The notes under the pieces: generated by a model | Database searches by the model: none | Told to the model about the DNA's origin: nothing | The model's input: only the letters and a program-made list of their open reading frames with translations | Program-made: the position numbers and the translations under genes | From: Phytoseiulus persimilis | Taxonomy: Eukaryota > Arthropoda > Arachnida > Mesostigmata > Phytoseiidae | Assembly: GCA_037576195.1 (NCBI GenBank) | Contig: CM075102.1 | Coordinates: forward strand, 15,000,745-15,064,744 | Reading direction: 5' to 3' | Length of the DNA stretch: 64,000 nt | Shown: piece by piece, positions 42,329-52,937 of the stretch | How the letters are laid out: each line of letters opens with the position of its first letter | Numbering within the stretch: position 1 is the first letter of the stretch

Positions 42329-44141
42329 AGAATAAGACAGAATTCGCTGAGCATTTACCCAGTGTTTGAGATGGAACCCGTCCAACCCTGTCCATCACAT
42401 CCGATGATCTCATTGCCATATACGACAGAGTTTGAGCAGAAGCAAGCAGAGCTTATAATCAATGCAGCCAATCCGAGCGCGCAAGCGTGTGTCTGGAAGC
42501 GTGGGCGTGACAGAGGCGTTGCTTTTTTGTTATCTATTGTACTAATCAGTTTCATAACAATCGGAACAAAGCGCAGCAAGAAGCACGAAAATAATGGAAC
42601 ATGCGATGAATTCTTCTCTCCTCGATCTTGAGAAGTTATCGTCGCTGCCAGTTTGTATCCAGCTGGTGGATGCATACGGCGCCAATTGTTATCGGTAATC
42701 GAATCTGTTTTATCTGGCACCTCGTAATAAGTCCGCGGCTCCCTCGTGTAGGTCGATTCTACCCGTTCAATGTAGCTCCACACTCCACTGTTTCGGTATT
42801 TCGTCCTCGTTTTGCGAGTGCCTGGTATGCCACGGGCGAGGGGAGAGGAATTGCTTCCAGAGATGTCTGCGTTTTCGTGAAAACGGCACGATTTATGAAC
42901 GGCGCGACACCGAGACCCAGTTGGCCCGGCTCAGCATATGATTTCCAATTACCGAACTCGCATGGTATCAGGCTTTGATAAACACATATAGATCGACCTC
43001 CCAGCAAGCCGGAACGGGACGACAAAGGGAGAATGTCGGAGGAATAACTCAGCTTCTCGCTGTGTCATTGTCTTCTGTTGCTCTTGGCTCTGACCGCCCG
43101 TGTTTTGCGCCAGCACTTGTGAACCGGTTAACCCTCTCGCGGACAATCGTCTTGGGAAGGCGCGGCGACCGTTCGTTCGTTCGTAGGAGCCGCAGGGACA
43201 CATCCTAACTTTTTCTTCCTGAACTCAAACGAGCCGATCAACTGCACATCCTGGGGCCACGACAAACTCAACTCCACCCAAACGAAACTGACAGCTCTCG
43301 ATGAACGCATTCGTGACGATCATTTATGCATGCCAATAAGGACGAAACAACCACGAACGCGTTTGGCATCGCGTGAATGAATATCCTCGTCGAGGGAGAC
43401 ACGTGGCTCTGAGGTAGCAATCGTTGTGAATCTGTCAAAACGTTGGTGATAAGAACGCACCACGAAATCGTTGAGGGAGAACACCGAGCAGTTATGACAT
43501 TATTCCCTGTATACCGTTGTAAGTTATCTTAGAGATGTGAATCTGACACACGCTGTTCGATGGATCACCCATCCATCGTCCATGCGATGACGGCCTCCGA
43601 GTCTTTTAGACAGGGCACGAGCGAGGCGGAAGAAATCAGTCCGCGAGACTCGTAGGCTCTCAATTTTTCCAAAGTTTTAGCTCACCTATACGATATGACT
43701 TCACGTTAAATCTGGAATTTCCGTTCTCCGAACTCGATTCCTCTCGTTTTGTTAGGGGCCGAAGGCACATGCCTCTTGAGCTGATGATACGCTTGGTTCT
43801 GACTCAACGGACACCCACGCTCGCGATTTAGACATTAATGACCCGAACTAATGACACCAGCAGGTCGGCTGGAAGTTCATCACACACGCGGTCCCATAGG
43901 AGAAGCAATCTATCAATCAACGGGATAATCGTCGGCCCGGGCTGAGGATGAGTGAGTTAGAGCGCCGAAAGTGGACCAGGAGGCAAGGCCCACTGGCGCG
44001 ATCCGCCGAAACGTCAGGAAGTCAGACACAACCGTTGAGAGCTTTTTATTTGTTTGTTGACAGGAGTCCTCATGCTCACTGAAGTATGGATACCCTGAGG
44101 AGCCGTTCCAAGTCTGTGAATGCTACGATCTTTTTGGAAGT

Positions 44142-44399
44142 ATGCTGAGGAGGGTTTGTCTTGCGAGTGTTCTAACACTATGCGTCATTTCGCTTCAGCT
44201 TTCTTTCCCGAAAATCGCATACAAAATCACCCCCTCCGCTCCAGATTCTGTCCAGATAATGGACGATGCTGGACGAGTGCTCGATTCACGAGATTATCAT
44301 GGGTTTTATTCCACGCCTTATCAGGAGCCTAGTTCCATCATGTTCAGCGTAATTATTCCGACAGCCCAAAACACACAAACATTATCATTGCTCACATGA
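44142..44399 (+). CDS. Candidate small secreted peptide or first exon of a secreted protein
   Basis: An 85-codon frame starts with a textbook signal peptide: a short basic n-region (MLRR), a hydrophobic core (VCLASVLTLCVISLQL) and a plausible cleavage near residue 22. A polar segment follows (SVQIMDDAGRVLDSRDYHG). There is no Cys in the mature part, so it is not a typical disulfide-rich peptide. A GTAATT at 44349 could be a donor. No homology is recognised. Length alone is not significant, so the call rests on the leader sequence. Confidence 0.3.
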   Translation: MLRRVCLASVLTLCVISLQLSFPKIAYKITPSAPDSVQIMDDAGRVLDSRDYHGFYSTPYQEPSSIMFSVIIPTAQNTQTLSLLT

Positions 44400-45114
44400 G
44401 GAAAACATGGCGTCTCGCGGCAGCCGAAGTACCATGAAGGCTCAAGTGAGGAGTGGAACGTTCATCAGTGAACTCGTTGGCGACCGTAATATGCGGAATT
44501 CGGGACTCCTACAGTTGGCTGTGAACGATGCCAACGGCTTGAGCGCCGTTAATCGTGAATTATAGGGTTCACGTGGGACTACGAGCTCTCGCCTCGGGTA
44601 TTCGGATCGTCTTTTTCGCGAGAAATCAAATGCAAACATCGTTTTGGGTATGACGCCTCATGCTGCCTCAAACGGCACTTCCTTCATGTTTCCCCGCATC
44701 CCGATGCCGGCAAAATCCCATACCGTGCGTACTGCGCTCTGGAGAGGGAGAAGCTCACAGTCCGGAAGGCTACAAAGTTGGATCGATGGCAGGCGACCGG
44801 CTGAGTTGGGCAGGGCTAGGTTAGGCTTGATTTGGTTGCTCAATGGGCCTCAAGAATAGGGCCTTCCCTCCCTTTCGTTTTTCTTTCTTTCTTCCACAGC
44901 CCTCACCACTCAAAGATCCTCCCAGATGTCCTTTCCGCACGAGTCCTCCTCTGCTGTCACAAGCAACATCGGCGCAGTCTCCATTGCTCTGTTGGCGCGA
45001 CAAGCCGCCGACAACCTGTTCATGGCAAGTCGCTTGGCTGCTTCAGCTGAGCCGCTTCGATCCTTATATGTAGTCGACTATCCGTGCTGACTTCCGGTGT
45101 TTCGGTTGCGCTTT

Positions 45115-45180
45115 GTTGTTGTTGTTGTTCTTCTTCTCGTCATTGCTGTTGTTGTTGCTGCTCCTGCTGTCGCTAACGCT
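45115..45180. repeat. TTG/TTC/CTG trinucleotide-rich tract
   Basis: Degenerate triplet-phased T-rich stretch. It would read as Leu/Val-rich in one frame and is probably untranslated. Confidence 0.7.
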
Positions 45181-45222
45181 GCTTCTGCTCCGGCCGTTCA
45201 GAGTTCGTCGTTGTCCTCGACG

Positions 45223-45242
45223 TCATCATCATCATCATCACC
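45223..45242. repeat. (CAT)n microsatellite
   Basis: Six perfect CAT/ATC units. Confidence 0.9.
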
Positions 45243-46119
45243 ATAATATGTCATCGCAGTTGAGCATGCTCCTTGCGCCAAGGGTGATGATGATAACGAG
45301 TTTTTAAGTTGGATTTGTTCTAATTTTGGCGCCCTATCTCCTTGAGTTGAAAATAGCAGCCCTGACAGCAACAGGTACTTCCTGAACAACGGTCCTGATG
45401 GCAGGTGAGTGGGACTCTTTGACGAATTAGGAACTTTATGGAACGCGTTTCAAAGTCACATCTGAACTGTACTCATCATCCATGATCTCCGGAACACTTG
45501 TCCATCTTCCCTTTCGGGTGATCCGAGCTCTCACGTCGGAGTTTCTCCGTCTGAACTCGGAACCGTGACACAAGCTGAATTAGTGCGCAATGACTGTGAC
45601 TGAAAAACGAGCAGCGATTGCGAAGTCTCAATCGATTGCTTGTCCGCGACAGTCCCGTCCTCGAAATAGGCAAATACGTCGCGAGCGCAGATGCTTTCGT
45701 AGGAGGAGAAGTTCGTGATCGTCCGTTACGAGCCGGGGAACGGATCATAATTTCGTGATTAAGACTTCATGCTTCGAAGTTATAGAATCTAGGTGATTCC
45801 CCGTTCAAGTCTGGACTCGAAGCTTACGGGGCCCTGGTGGCTTGTTGCACGTGTACAGGATCTTGATCTCGGAATTGAAACCCGGAGTGAAGCGGATTCG
45901 GCGCTGATCTTTACTGGGAACTCCGAGTGGGAAGTTGAATGGCAGATCTCCGTTTCAGCCACATTTGAGTGCCATCGGAATCTTCAGTCTCCTGACAACG
46001 CTCCGATTACCCTACAGAGTGTTTAAAGCGGCTGGAGAGCTCGGTGCCGCCGCCTCGATCTCGATGATGATGCTTCCGAGAACGATCTATACCTCAGTGA
46101 TGAATCTCGGCGTGCGTGG

Positions 46120-46130
46120 TATAAATATAG
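46120..46130 (+). promoter_or_regulatory. TATA-box-like element
   Basis: TATAAATATAG is a near-consensus TATA box. About 30 bases downstream begins a pyrimidine-rich stretch with GGTTGGCTGGCTGGC, then a leader-like region. The next in-frame ATG at 46266 opens a frame of about 114 codons without known content. The minus strand is AT-rich here too, so orientation is uncertain. Confidence 0.3.
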
Positions 46131-46405
46131 CCCGGTTGGCTGGCTGGCTAACTTTTTCCCGGCCGGCTTTAGCTGTGTCTGTTTACCCTGTCGGTCTGTT
46201 TATCCGCTGTCGTTGTCGCCGTTGTGTCGGTGACGCCGCCGCTGCCGTCGCCACCGTCGCCAGTGATGGTTTTCTATGACTGGGTTCGAGCAGAAAATCC
46301 TCCGAAGGAAGGGAAGGAAGGAAGAAAGGCCCCAGCACCATCGCCCACGCACCGGTCGAATCGCTCGCACACAAACAGTTGTTCTTTCAGCGGCCCCAAA
46401 CATTC

Positions 46406-46426
46406 GTCGGTCGGTCGGTCGGTCGC
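46406..46426. repeat. Period-4 tract (GGTC)n
   Basis: Four to five GGTC/TCGG units in a row, ending in GCCC. Confidence 0.8.
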
Positions 46427-47040
46427 CCGATTCGTCGGTGCCATGTCTCTCCATGCGGTCGGCTACTTACAGAATGACCGGCCGAGCGAGCAGCTCCGAC
46501 CAAACGCCAGTCAGTTGGACGTCAACCGTTTTTCCAGCGTTCGTCCACCGTTTACAATTGTGTGGTGCAGCAATTGTGTGCTGTCTCTTAATTTCACGCT
46601 GCACTGACTACAACATTCGAGACGATTTTCGTCCCATCCCGACACAAAAGCCTGATCTGATTCATAGATACTGGCGACATGGAAGTATGATGAACAGCGT
46701 GCGTTGAATGGGTCGTTGCCGACTGACGTAGAAGCGTGTCTCAAGGTGCGGCGAGGAATCCGATAGAAACGTGACCGAATTCGGTGCCGGGCCTGGAATA
46801 ATCTCCGCGGTAGTCTCTGATCCAGGACTTCCGACGACGACCTCCATTGATAGCTTAACCTGATGAACAAAGCTTCCTATATGAACGACGCGAGGCGAGC
46901 TCCTAACAGTTCAACTTATCGCTCAAGTCGATGGCTGTGAGTGACTAATAAATTTAAGTGCACCCCCGCCGCCTGTTCGCGAGCTATGTTCAGACGTCGC
47001 TATCCGTTCGTACCCTTCACAAGTTGTGGAACAGAGACGG

Positions 47041-47110
47041 GCAGTCAGTCAGCCAGCCATTCGCCGACATTCCGCTAGCTAGCGAGTCAGCCAAGCAACC
47101 TACCAACAGT
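47041..47110. repeat. Period-4 tract (CAGT, CAGC, GCTA units)
   Basis: CAGTCAGTCAGCCAGCC, then GCTAGCTAGCGAGTCAGCC, then AAGCAACCTACC. About 70 bases hold a four-base phase with gradual unit change. Confidence 0.65.
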
Positions 47111-49290
47111 CCTCAGCTGTCTCGCGTTGACAACATGGAGCGTCGTGTTCTGTGGGTGGAGCACCAGCTCTGTGCGGATGCCGCTTCGGGACGCCGGCGG
47201 CGGCTGCTCGCTTCGGACGTTCCCATCGGGAGTCCTCTTTGCTTTCCTCGGGAAGAGCAACCTCGAACGTGTATTTGAGCGTGCTTCGGGGCACTTCGAG
47301 GTCGAGTCGCCCTATCGCGCGACTGAATGCGTTCATCTCTGGGGTCCCGCAACGTTTCCTTGCGACGAGAGTGGCCCGCCGAACTCGTGCATTCAACTCC
47401 AAGGGAGGAAGCGTCGCGCGACAGCCATTAGCGTCCAAGAACGTGCGACTAGGGCACGTTCAACATGGACATGATCTTCGCTCCCAAAACCGTCGCCAAG
47501 TGTTAGCCTTTCACCTCAGCGATCTCGATTCTATCAATCAGTGACATCAATTAGTTCACTGTCAATTCATTAGATTCGCTTCGTCCGAATCGAATCCTTC
47601 AGCGGGGGTTTCATCCAGCTGCTGGCAAGGCGTGACGTCGCCGTACGCCGCCACCTGTCTTTAAAGATGCGGTCTTCGTTCCGTTCGATTCGCTCGTTGA
47701 ACGGCGCGGCCGAAACTTTGCTCGCTCGCATGTCTGAATTTCGGCAATCGGACGAAGATGAGAAAAACGAGAGAGGGTTTAGAAAATCGCCTCAGGAAAT
47801 CTTGGTCGCTCGTTTCAATAGGTATTTCACCCACTAAGTGAGTCAGTGACAAGGCTTGACAAGTTCCACGTTCTGTTCGAGCGAGGGGCGATTATTCTGC
47901 GCGAAGAATGAGGAGTCAGGCGACGGAATTCAGAGGAAAACAGCCTCTCGGTCGGCTTCTCATTCGCGCTCGGCGACGAGCGAACGCATGCATATACACC
48001 GTTTGCGTGACTAATAGTCAAAGTATCCGTTCGGCAGTACTCTCAGCAGCTCAATGTCCAAAAGGGAGCCATTGCTACCAGTCGATGCGTTTCAACCGAA
48101 CCCAGACGCCGGAATTCATCCATGTAATGCACTTGACCAGCGAAAATCCTGCTTCTAGCTCATCCTAGTCTTCTCAACACATAGAGGGGAATGGTGTGAA
48201 GTCGACGTTTCTGTTGCCACGGCTGAGCGGTTCCCTGACAGTTTCGACGAACGCTCAATTCCGCTGAAGTTTGTATTTGGATCGTTTCTTCCAGAGAGGT
48301 TTCAGATCCGAAATCACAGACAGAGTTCGCCGTAGCTCTCCCCCTGGCATTCAGATGTGTCCCGATCGTCTCTATGATTTCTTTAATGCCAGGACGACCC
48401 CGTTGCACCTTCTTCCGGCGTGTTCCACATTTTCTCCATGAAATAGAGAAGCAACTCATCGGATGGGTGGAGTTCGTCCGCGAGACCTGGACGCAGATTA
48501 TTTGCCACGAGGACGAAGAGCATCTTTCCGCTCGCGTTTCCCTCGATCGAAAGTTGTTGGCTCCCTTTTTCAGAAGAAATAACTTTCTTTCGAAGCGTTC
48601 CCCCTCTGACATCAGAATTTCCTACGTCCTTGTATTCTCTTAGCGGCTGCCGATTGCTAACCGGTACCTGGTTCAGCTGCCTGAACGACCGCCCGTTCAA
48701 CTGACCGGCAGCTAGGGATGATGCCGTTCTGGTAATTTTGTGTGCGCGAGCGATCCCGTGCGGCCTCATCAGTTACGCTAATGCGTGACCACTTCGTGCC
48801 GCCCGCCTGGCAAGCGCGCACAGACAAACCGTCCACAGACAGGCGACGGCCAGTCAAAATGGAAAAAAAAGTTCTGTCCGTGCATTGGTACAGCCGTCAG
48901 GATCATAGAAGTCTGAAAATTCTAATCGACAAGATTTCCGATGTTGCTCCGACTGGATGCTTGCTCGCTCGGACTGATTGCCTTCCTCGGCGGCTCTGGC
49001 TCGGCGAACCCGAAGGATTTCTTGGCTTTCAATCGACGCAGATTGTAGTGGTGGCTGGCTAGATAGCTATCGGTTTCTCGGTCTGTCCGTCTGTCGGCTT
49101 CCAGTCGTAGTCTCGGAAGCTTTCAACTGAAAACGGAGTCGCACCGACAAACACAAACGAAGAAAGCGAGAAATCGTTGTTCGGGCTCTGACATTCGTGA
49201 TTTGTAATTCGCTTCCCATTACACATCGATTTTTCGTGAAGAATTTCCCCCTTCCTGACCGGAGCGGCGGTCACTTCAGGTGAAAATGAT

Positions 49291-49329
49291 GCCGCCGCCG
49301 CCGTTGCCGCCGCCGCCGTTGCCGCCGCT
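49291..49329. repeat. GCC trinucleotide microsatellite
   Basis: (GCC)n interrupted twice by GTT. On the minus strand it would read as an Ala run in the frame at 49059-49454, which otherwise has no recognisable content. Confidence 0.9.
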
Positions 49330-50940
49330 AGGGATGATGGTGACGATGATACGCGCTCGCTCCTTTCGGTGAAGGAATTGAGCCCGCTAGTATTCCACGT
49401 CTGTTCCGTTCCACTGGAAACAGAACAATGTTCGGCCATCCACCATGCGTACATTTCGGCGTATCGGTCATTCTCTGAGCGAAATCTTGGCGGCCCAGCG
49501 CGTATCGAGCCGGGTTCACCGCTTGATTGGAAATTTCGGAAATTTTCGCGCCAGTGGCGTTTCCCAGGCCGGCCGCGGGAGCCATACTCGAGCCTATTCT
49601 CCGCGAACCTCCATCGAACGACACAATGTCTCAGCTCCTCTCTTGAATATCAAAACTAGTTCTTCAGTAGCTGGTTCGGGCTGATTGACTTCGAACGGAA
49701 ATGAGCGCGACGCCGTCTTTGTTTTTGTCGAGTCAGTTTGTGATGATGCCCCCTTCAAACGGTCTGACGGCCGACCGTTGGAACGCGCCGACGGAGCTGT
49801 CACTCGAGGCACTGCCTAAATTAATTGTGAATAAGAGATGTAGGTGGAAGAAAAATGGAAAACTCCGTTCGCTTGTTTTGTGACGGTCACCTTTAATAAC
49901 ATGTTTTCCATCAAACACAGGGGTCCTGTCTCTTTTACGCGCGCCGGACAGCGAGTGATGAAAGCCAGAGAGAACAGATTCGAGCGCAGATTTTTTGAAG
50001 CAGCATGTCAGACAAACGGACGGACTTGATTCGGTTGATCTTTTCATGGTGAAGCTTGGGCAAGATGGCAGCCGTCGCCGCCGCCGCCTGACTGGATGCT
50101 CAGATAAAATATACACAAGTAATCTATGAGCCAGATACTTGAGTATTCCGAATTCGTACGCAACGCATCGCTTGGTGCGACTCGAAACGGCCGTGGCAGG
50201 CAAGCAGGCATTCGCTCCACCGGTTCCATCCTGTGCCGTTTCGCCGGACGAGCAGCTTTCTTGATTTTCCTCAAGTCGCGCCACCGCTCGGACTCTGGTT
50301 TCCGCCATCGAACTGGAGTCAGCTGTGCTCAGCTCCGGTGTTGAATCGTGCCCTCGCCAACCCACTCTCGACAAACTCTCCTGAAGCTCGGGAAGCAGGT
50401 ACCCGCGCGACGCCCAGGCTCAGTTAATGTTGAGATGATGACCGAGCTTGATTAATCGGGGCTCGGGGTTTCGTTAAAAATAACCCACCGATCAACGGCT
50501 CGGATACACCGGCGAGATATCAGCGAGATCTCAGCTCCGGATGACAGATCACCACCCTCGGACGAGTGCCGTGAGGTCTGCCAGAGACCACCGGAGGTTT
50601 CTAGGTCGGTGCCCTCTGGTTTCCTTCCTTTACGCGGCGGTCCCACTGGAAAAACGCCTCGGTGGTGAACAAGTCTCCTTTTTGACGAGCGTCGCCTCCG
50701 CAGGTCTGTCCACGAAGAGTTCTTCGCGGTCTACGGGACGATTCCGCGGACGAGGCGCGCCGCCGCACAGTGTGTCAACTCGCGCATCGTTTACACGAAT
50801 ACCTGCGTGTCCACGTCGTGTGTGTGTCGTGCACACTCGCTGACAGTTCCTGTGTCGGTGCCTGGATCATCAAAGGCGGATAGATGATCGTGTTCGAGAT
50901 GACACCGTGTCAAACTCGTCTCGACACATCGGAACTCTCC

Positions 50941-51042
50941 CGAAGCTTTTGTCAACGACATCAGCCCGGCGGAGGTGGCGGTCGACGTGGAGCTCGTCGG
51001 GCTGGGTATCGCGCCGATCGACGAGCGAACAGGGTCCACCAG
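50941..51042 (+). other. Exon-like segment ending in a strong splice donor
   Basis: A plus frame open from about 50899 reads FVNDISPAEVAVDVELVGL, then GIAPIDERTGSTR, and runs straight into AG|GTGAGT at 51041-51048. Composition and codon choice (GTC, GAC, GAG, CTG, ATC) are coding-like. Faintly, it resembles the strand of a ligand-binding domain in Cys-loop receptors before an exon boundary, but that is too weak to name. No partner exon was found. Confidence 0.2.
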
Positions 51043-51844
51043 GTGAGTTCAGCATCGTTCGGTACGGAAGGATGATTTGGTGGTCGGTATTCCCGACTGG
51101 GCGGCGGAACCGGTCTAGCTTTGACCGAACGACGGGAAGTGTCAAGGAGCGACGGCAAGTAACCCATTCATCCGTGTCTGGAACTGTCTGGCCGCCCGTA
51201 CGTCTGTTAGTCAGTTCGTTTGGCGGAGGCTAATTTATGTTCCGGAGAGCAGCGTGGTTGGAGTGCGCGAGCCAGCGCGTGTTCCATAAAATATCACACC
51301 ATATTCTCCCGCGTTCGGTGTATGCTAGAATGGCTGCTCGTGTGGCTGCCAGCATGGCCGTGCACTTGTTTCCTGGATCGGGCATCACAGCACGCGCGCC
51401 CAGTCCGTCCCGCGAACGATCAGTTCTCACTCCAACCTAACGAGGACGTAAATCAAATGGGCGAGAGCGGCGAACAAGCGACAGACTCGGATGAGGACAG
51501 ACCGCCCATAAATCAGAAACAGCCCAAGTTTCCATCTAGTTGGAGTTACGACAACCGGAGAGCGTGAGTCGCCCAGCGCTGCATGCATCGGCCACGCTCT
51601 CTGAACTCCGTGAAACTGAATCGTCGGAGGACGCGCCCGGACGCCTACACCACCGCGAGATGGAGTTGGGAGGACATGGGGTCTTTCCGGTGGGATTCAG
51701 GGAGTGGTCTACAGAGTGTCCATGTTCAGAGAAAAATCGGCCTAACTCGTTTCGCGAGTTCTGTATCGGCCGGTTAGTTCGATCGGCCCGGGACGCCGAC
51801 TGACTGCCGACCGAAGGAGCCCTCGAGTGAGTGAGCGGTGGCAT

Positions 51845-51900
51845 AGCGGCCGGCCGGCCGACCGGCCAGACGGTCAGCCAGTTTGCCAAGCGAGCCGGCG
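51845..51900. repeat. Period-4 tract (GGCC/GACC/CAGC)
   Basis: GGCCGGCCGGCCGACCGGCC followed by AGACGGTCAGCCAGTTTGCC, holding a four-base phase. Confidence 0.7.
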
Positions 51901-51908
51901 AATGAACG

Positions 51909-51953
51909 GTTGTTGTTGTTATTATTATAATCATCATCATCACTATCATCATC
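51909..51953. repeat. TTG/ATT/ATC trinucleotide tract
   Basis: Three adjacent short triplet runs: (TTG)n, (TTA)n and (ATC)n. Confidence 0.85.
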
Positions 51954-52473
51954 GACGGAGTGATGCAGCGAGCGAGCGCGGTTTCAAAGAGCTATGACCT
52001 TTTAGAATAACAAAAGGAACGTTGCTGAACGAAAGCGCGCGCTCACCGCTGGGCCAACCCAAGTGTCTGTCTGAGTGAGCGCCGGGAGTGGACGAGGGGA
52101 ATTTCCGATGATTTGTTTATTTTCCTCGCCCTCTGCTTCCTCGTTGCGGTCTTGTCTCTCCCGATCAGACAAAGGAACAGGGGAATTATGGAGAACTCGC
52201 CGAGCTCGGGGCCGAGGAAAGGTCGGAGGGGACGGTTCGAGATCTCGGTGGGCTCAGTTCCTGCATTGGGCCCTTCTATCAGATCGAACAGCCGTTCTGA
52301 TCGATGGGTGCTCTGAGGGTGGATTCTGCAAAGGTTTCGTGTGCGCACGCAACGAGCCGCCCAACGGGGAGACGGACGGACCGACCGAACGGCCGGCAAC
52401 AGAGATGGCGTTCAAGGCGGCCGACCAGCGACAAAGTCAAATGCGTTGTCTCAGATCTCGCTGTTGTACTCGC

Positions 52474-52490
52474 TGTGTGTGTGTGTGTGT
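52474..52490. repeat. (GT)n microsatellite
   Basis: About eight perfect GT dinucleotides. Confidence 0.9.
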
Positions 52491-52826
52491 TTGTGCGGTG
52501 CCGCCATTCGAGCTGAAATGGCGACATCCATCCATTTGTCGTTTCCTAATCGACAAGATCTGGGGTCAGCTATCTGGCCGGCTATCCAACGGGCAAGGCG
52601 ACCACTTCACTCGAGTCTCCAACCACCGGACCGACTCAGTGACTGACTGCCGACTTGAGTCGAGTGGAAGCTGTTGCACGGAAGACGACGGAGAAGAAGG
52701 AGGAGAACTGCAGCTGAAGTAAAAAAGAACAATCAGCGGAGGTGGGCGGGTAAGCCGGCTGCCCGCTCGGCCGCGGTTCGCGCACCGTTTCGGAGTGGAT
52801 CTCACTCACTCATTGGCCGAAGAGCC

Positions 52827-52937
52827 ATGCAGCCAACGAGCAGCCGAAGGAGAAGCGTCCAACATGTCGAGCCAAGGGTGACCCCGATCAACAGAAGAAA
52901 CAAGATCGTCCTCATCTTGTTCTTTTTTATTATTTGA
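52827..52937 (+). CDS. Candidate 36-residue tail-anchored-like peptide
   Basis: Short frame MQPTSSRRRSVQH... ends in a hydrophobic stretch after basic residues (RRNKIVLILFFFII, then TGA). That layout, a basic cytosolic part then a C-terminal membrane segment, is what small tail-anchored proteins look like. The frame is open further upstream to 52674. With a hydrophobic segment of only nine residues and no homology, chance is quite possible. Confidence 0.15.
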   Translation: MQPTSSRRRSVQHVEPRVTPINRRNKIVLILFFFII

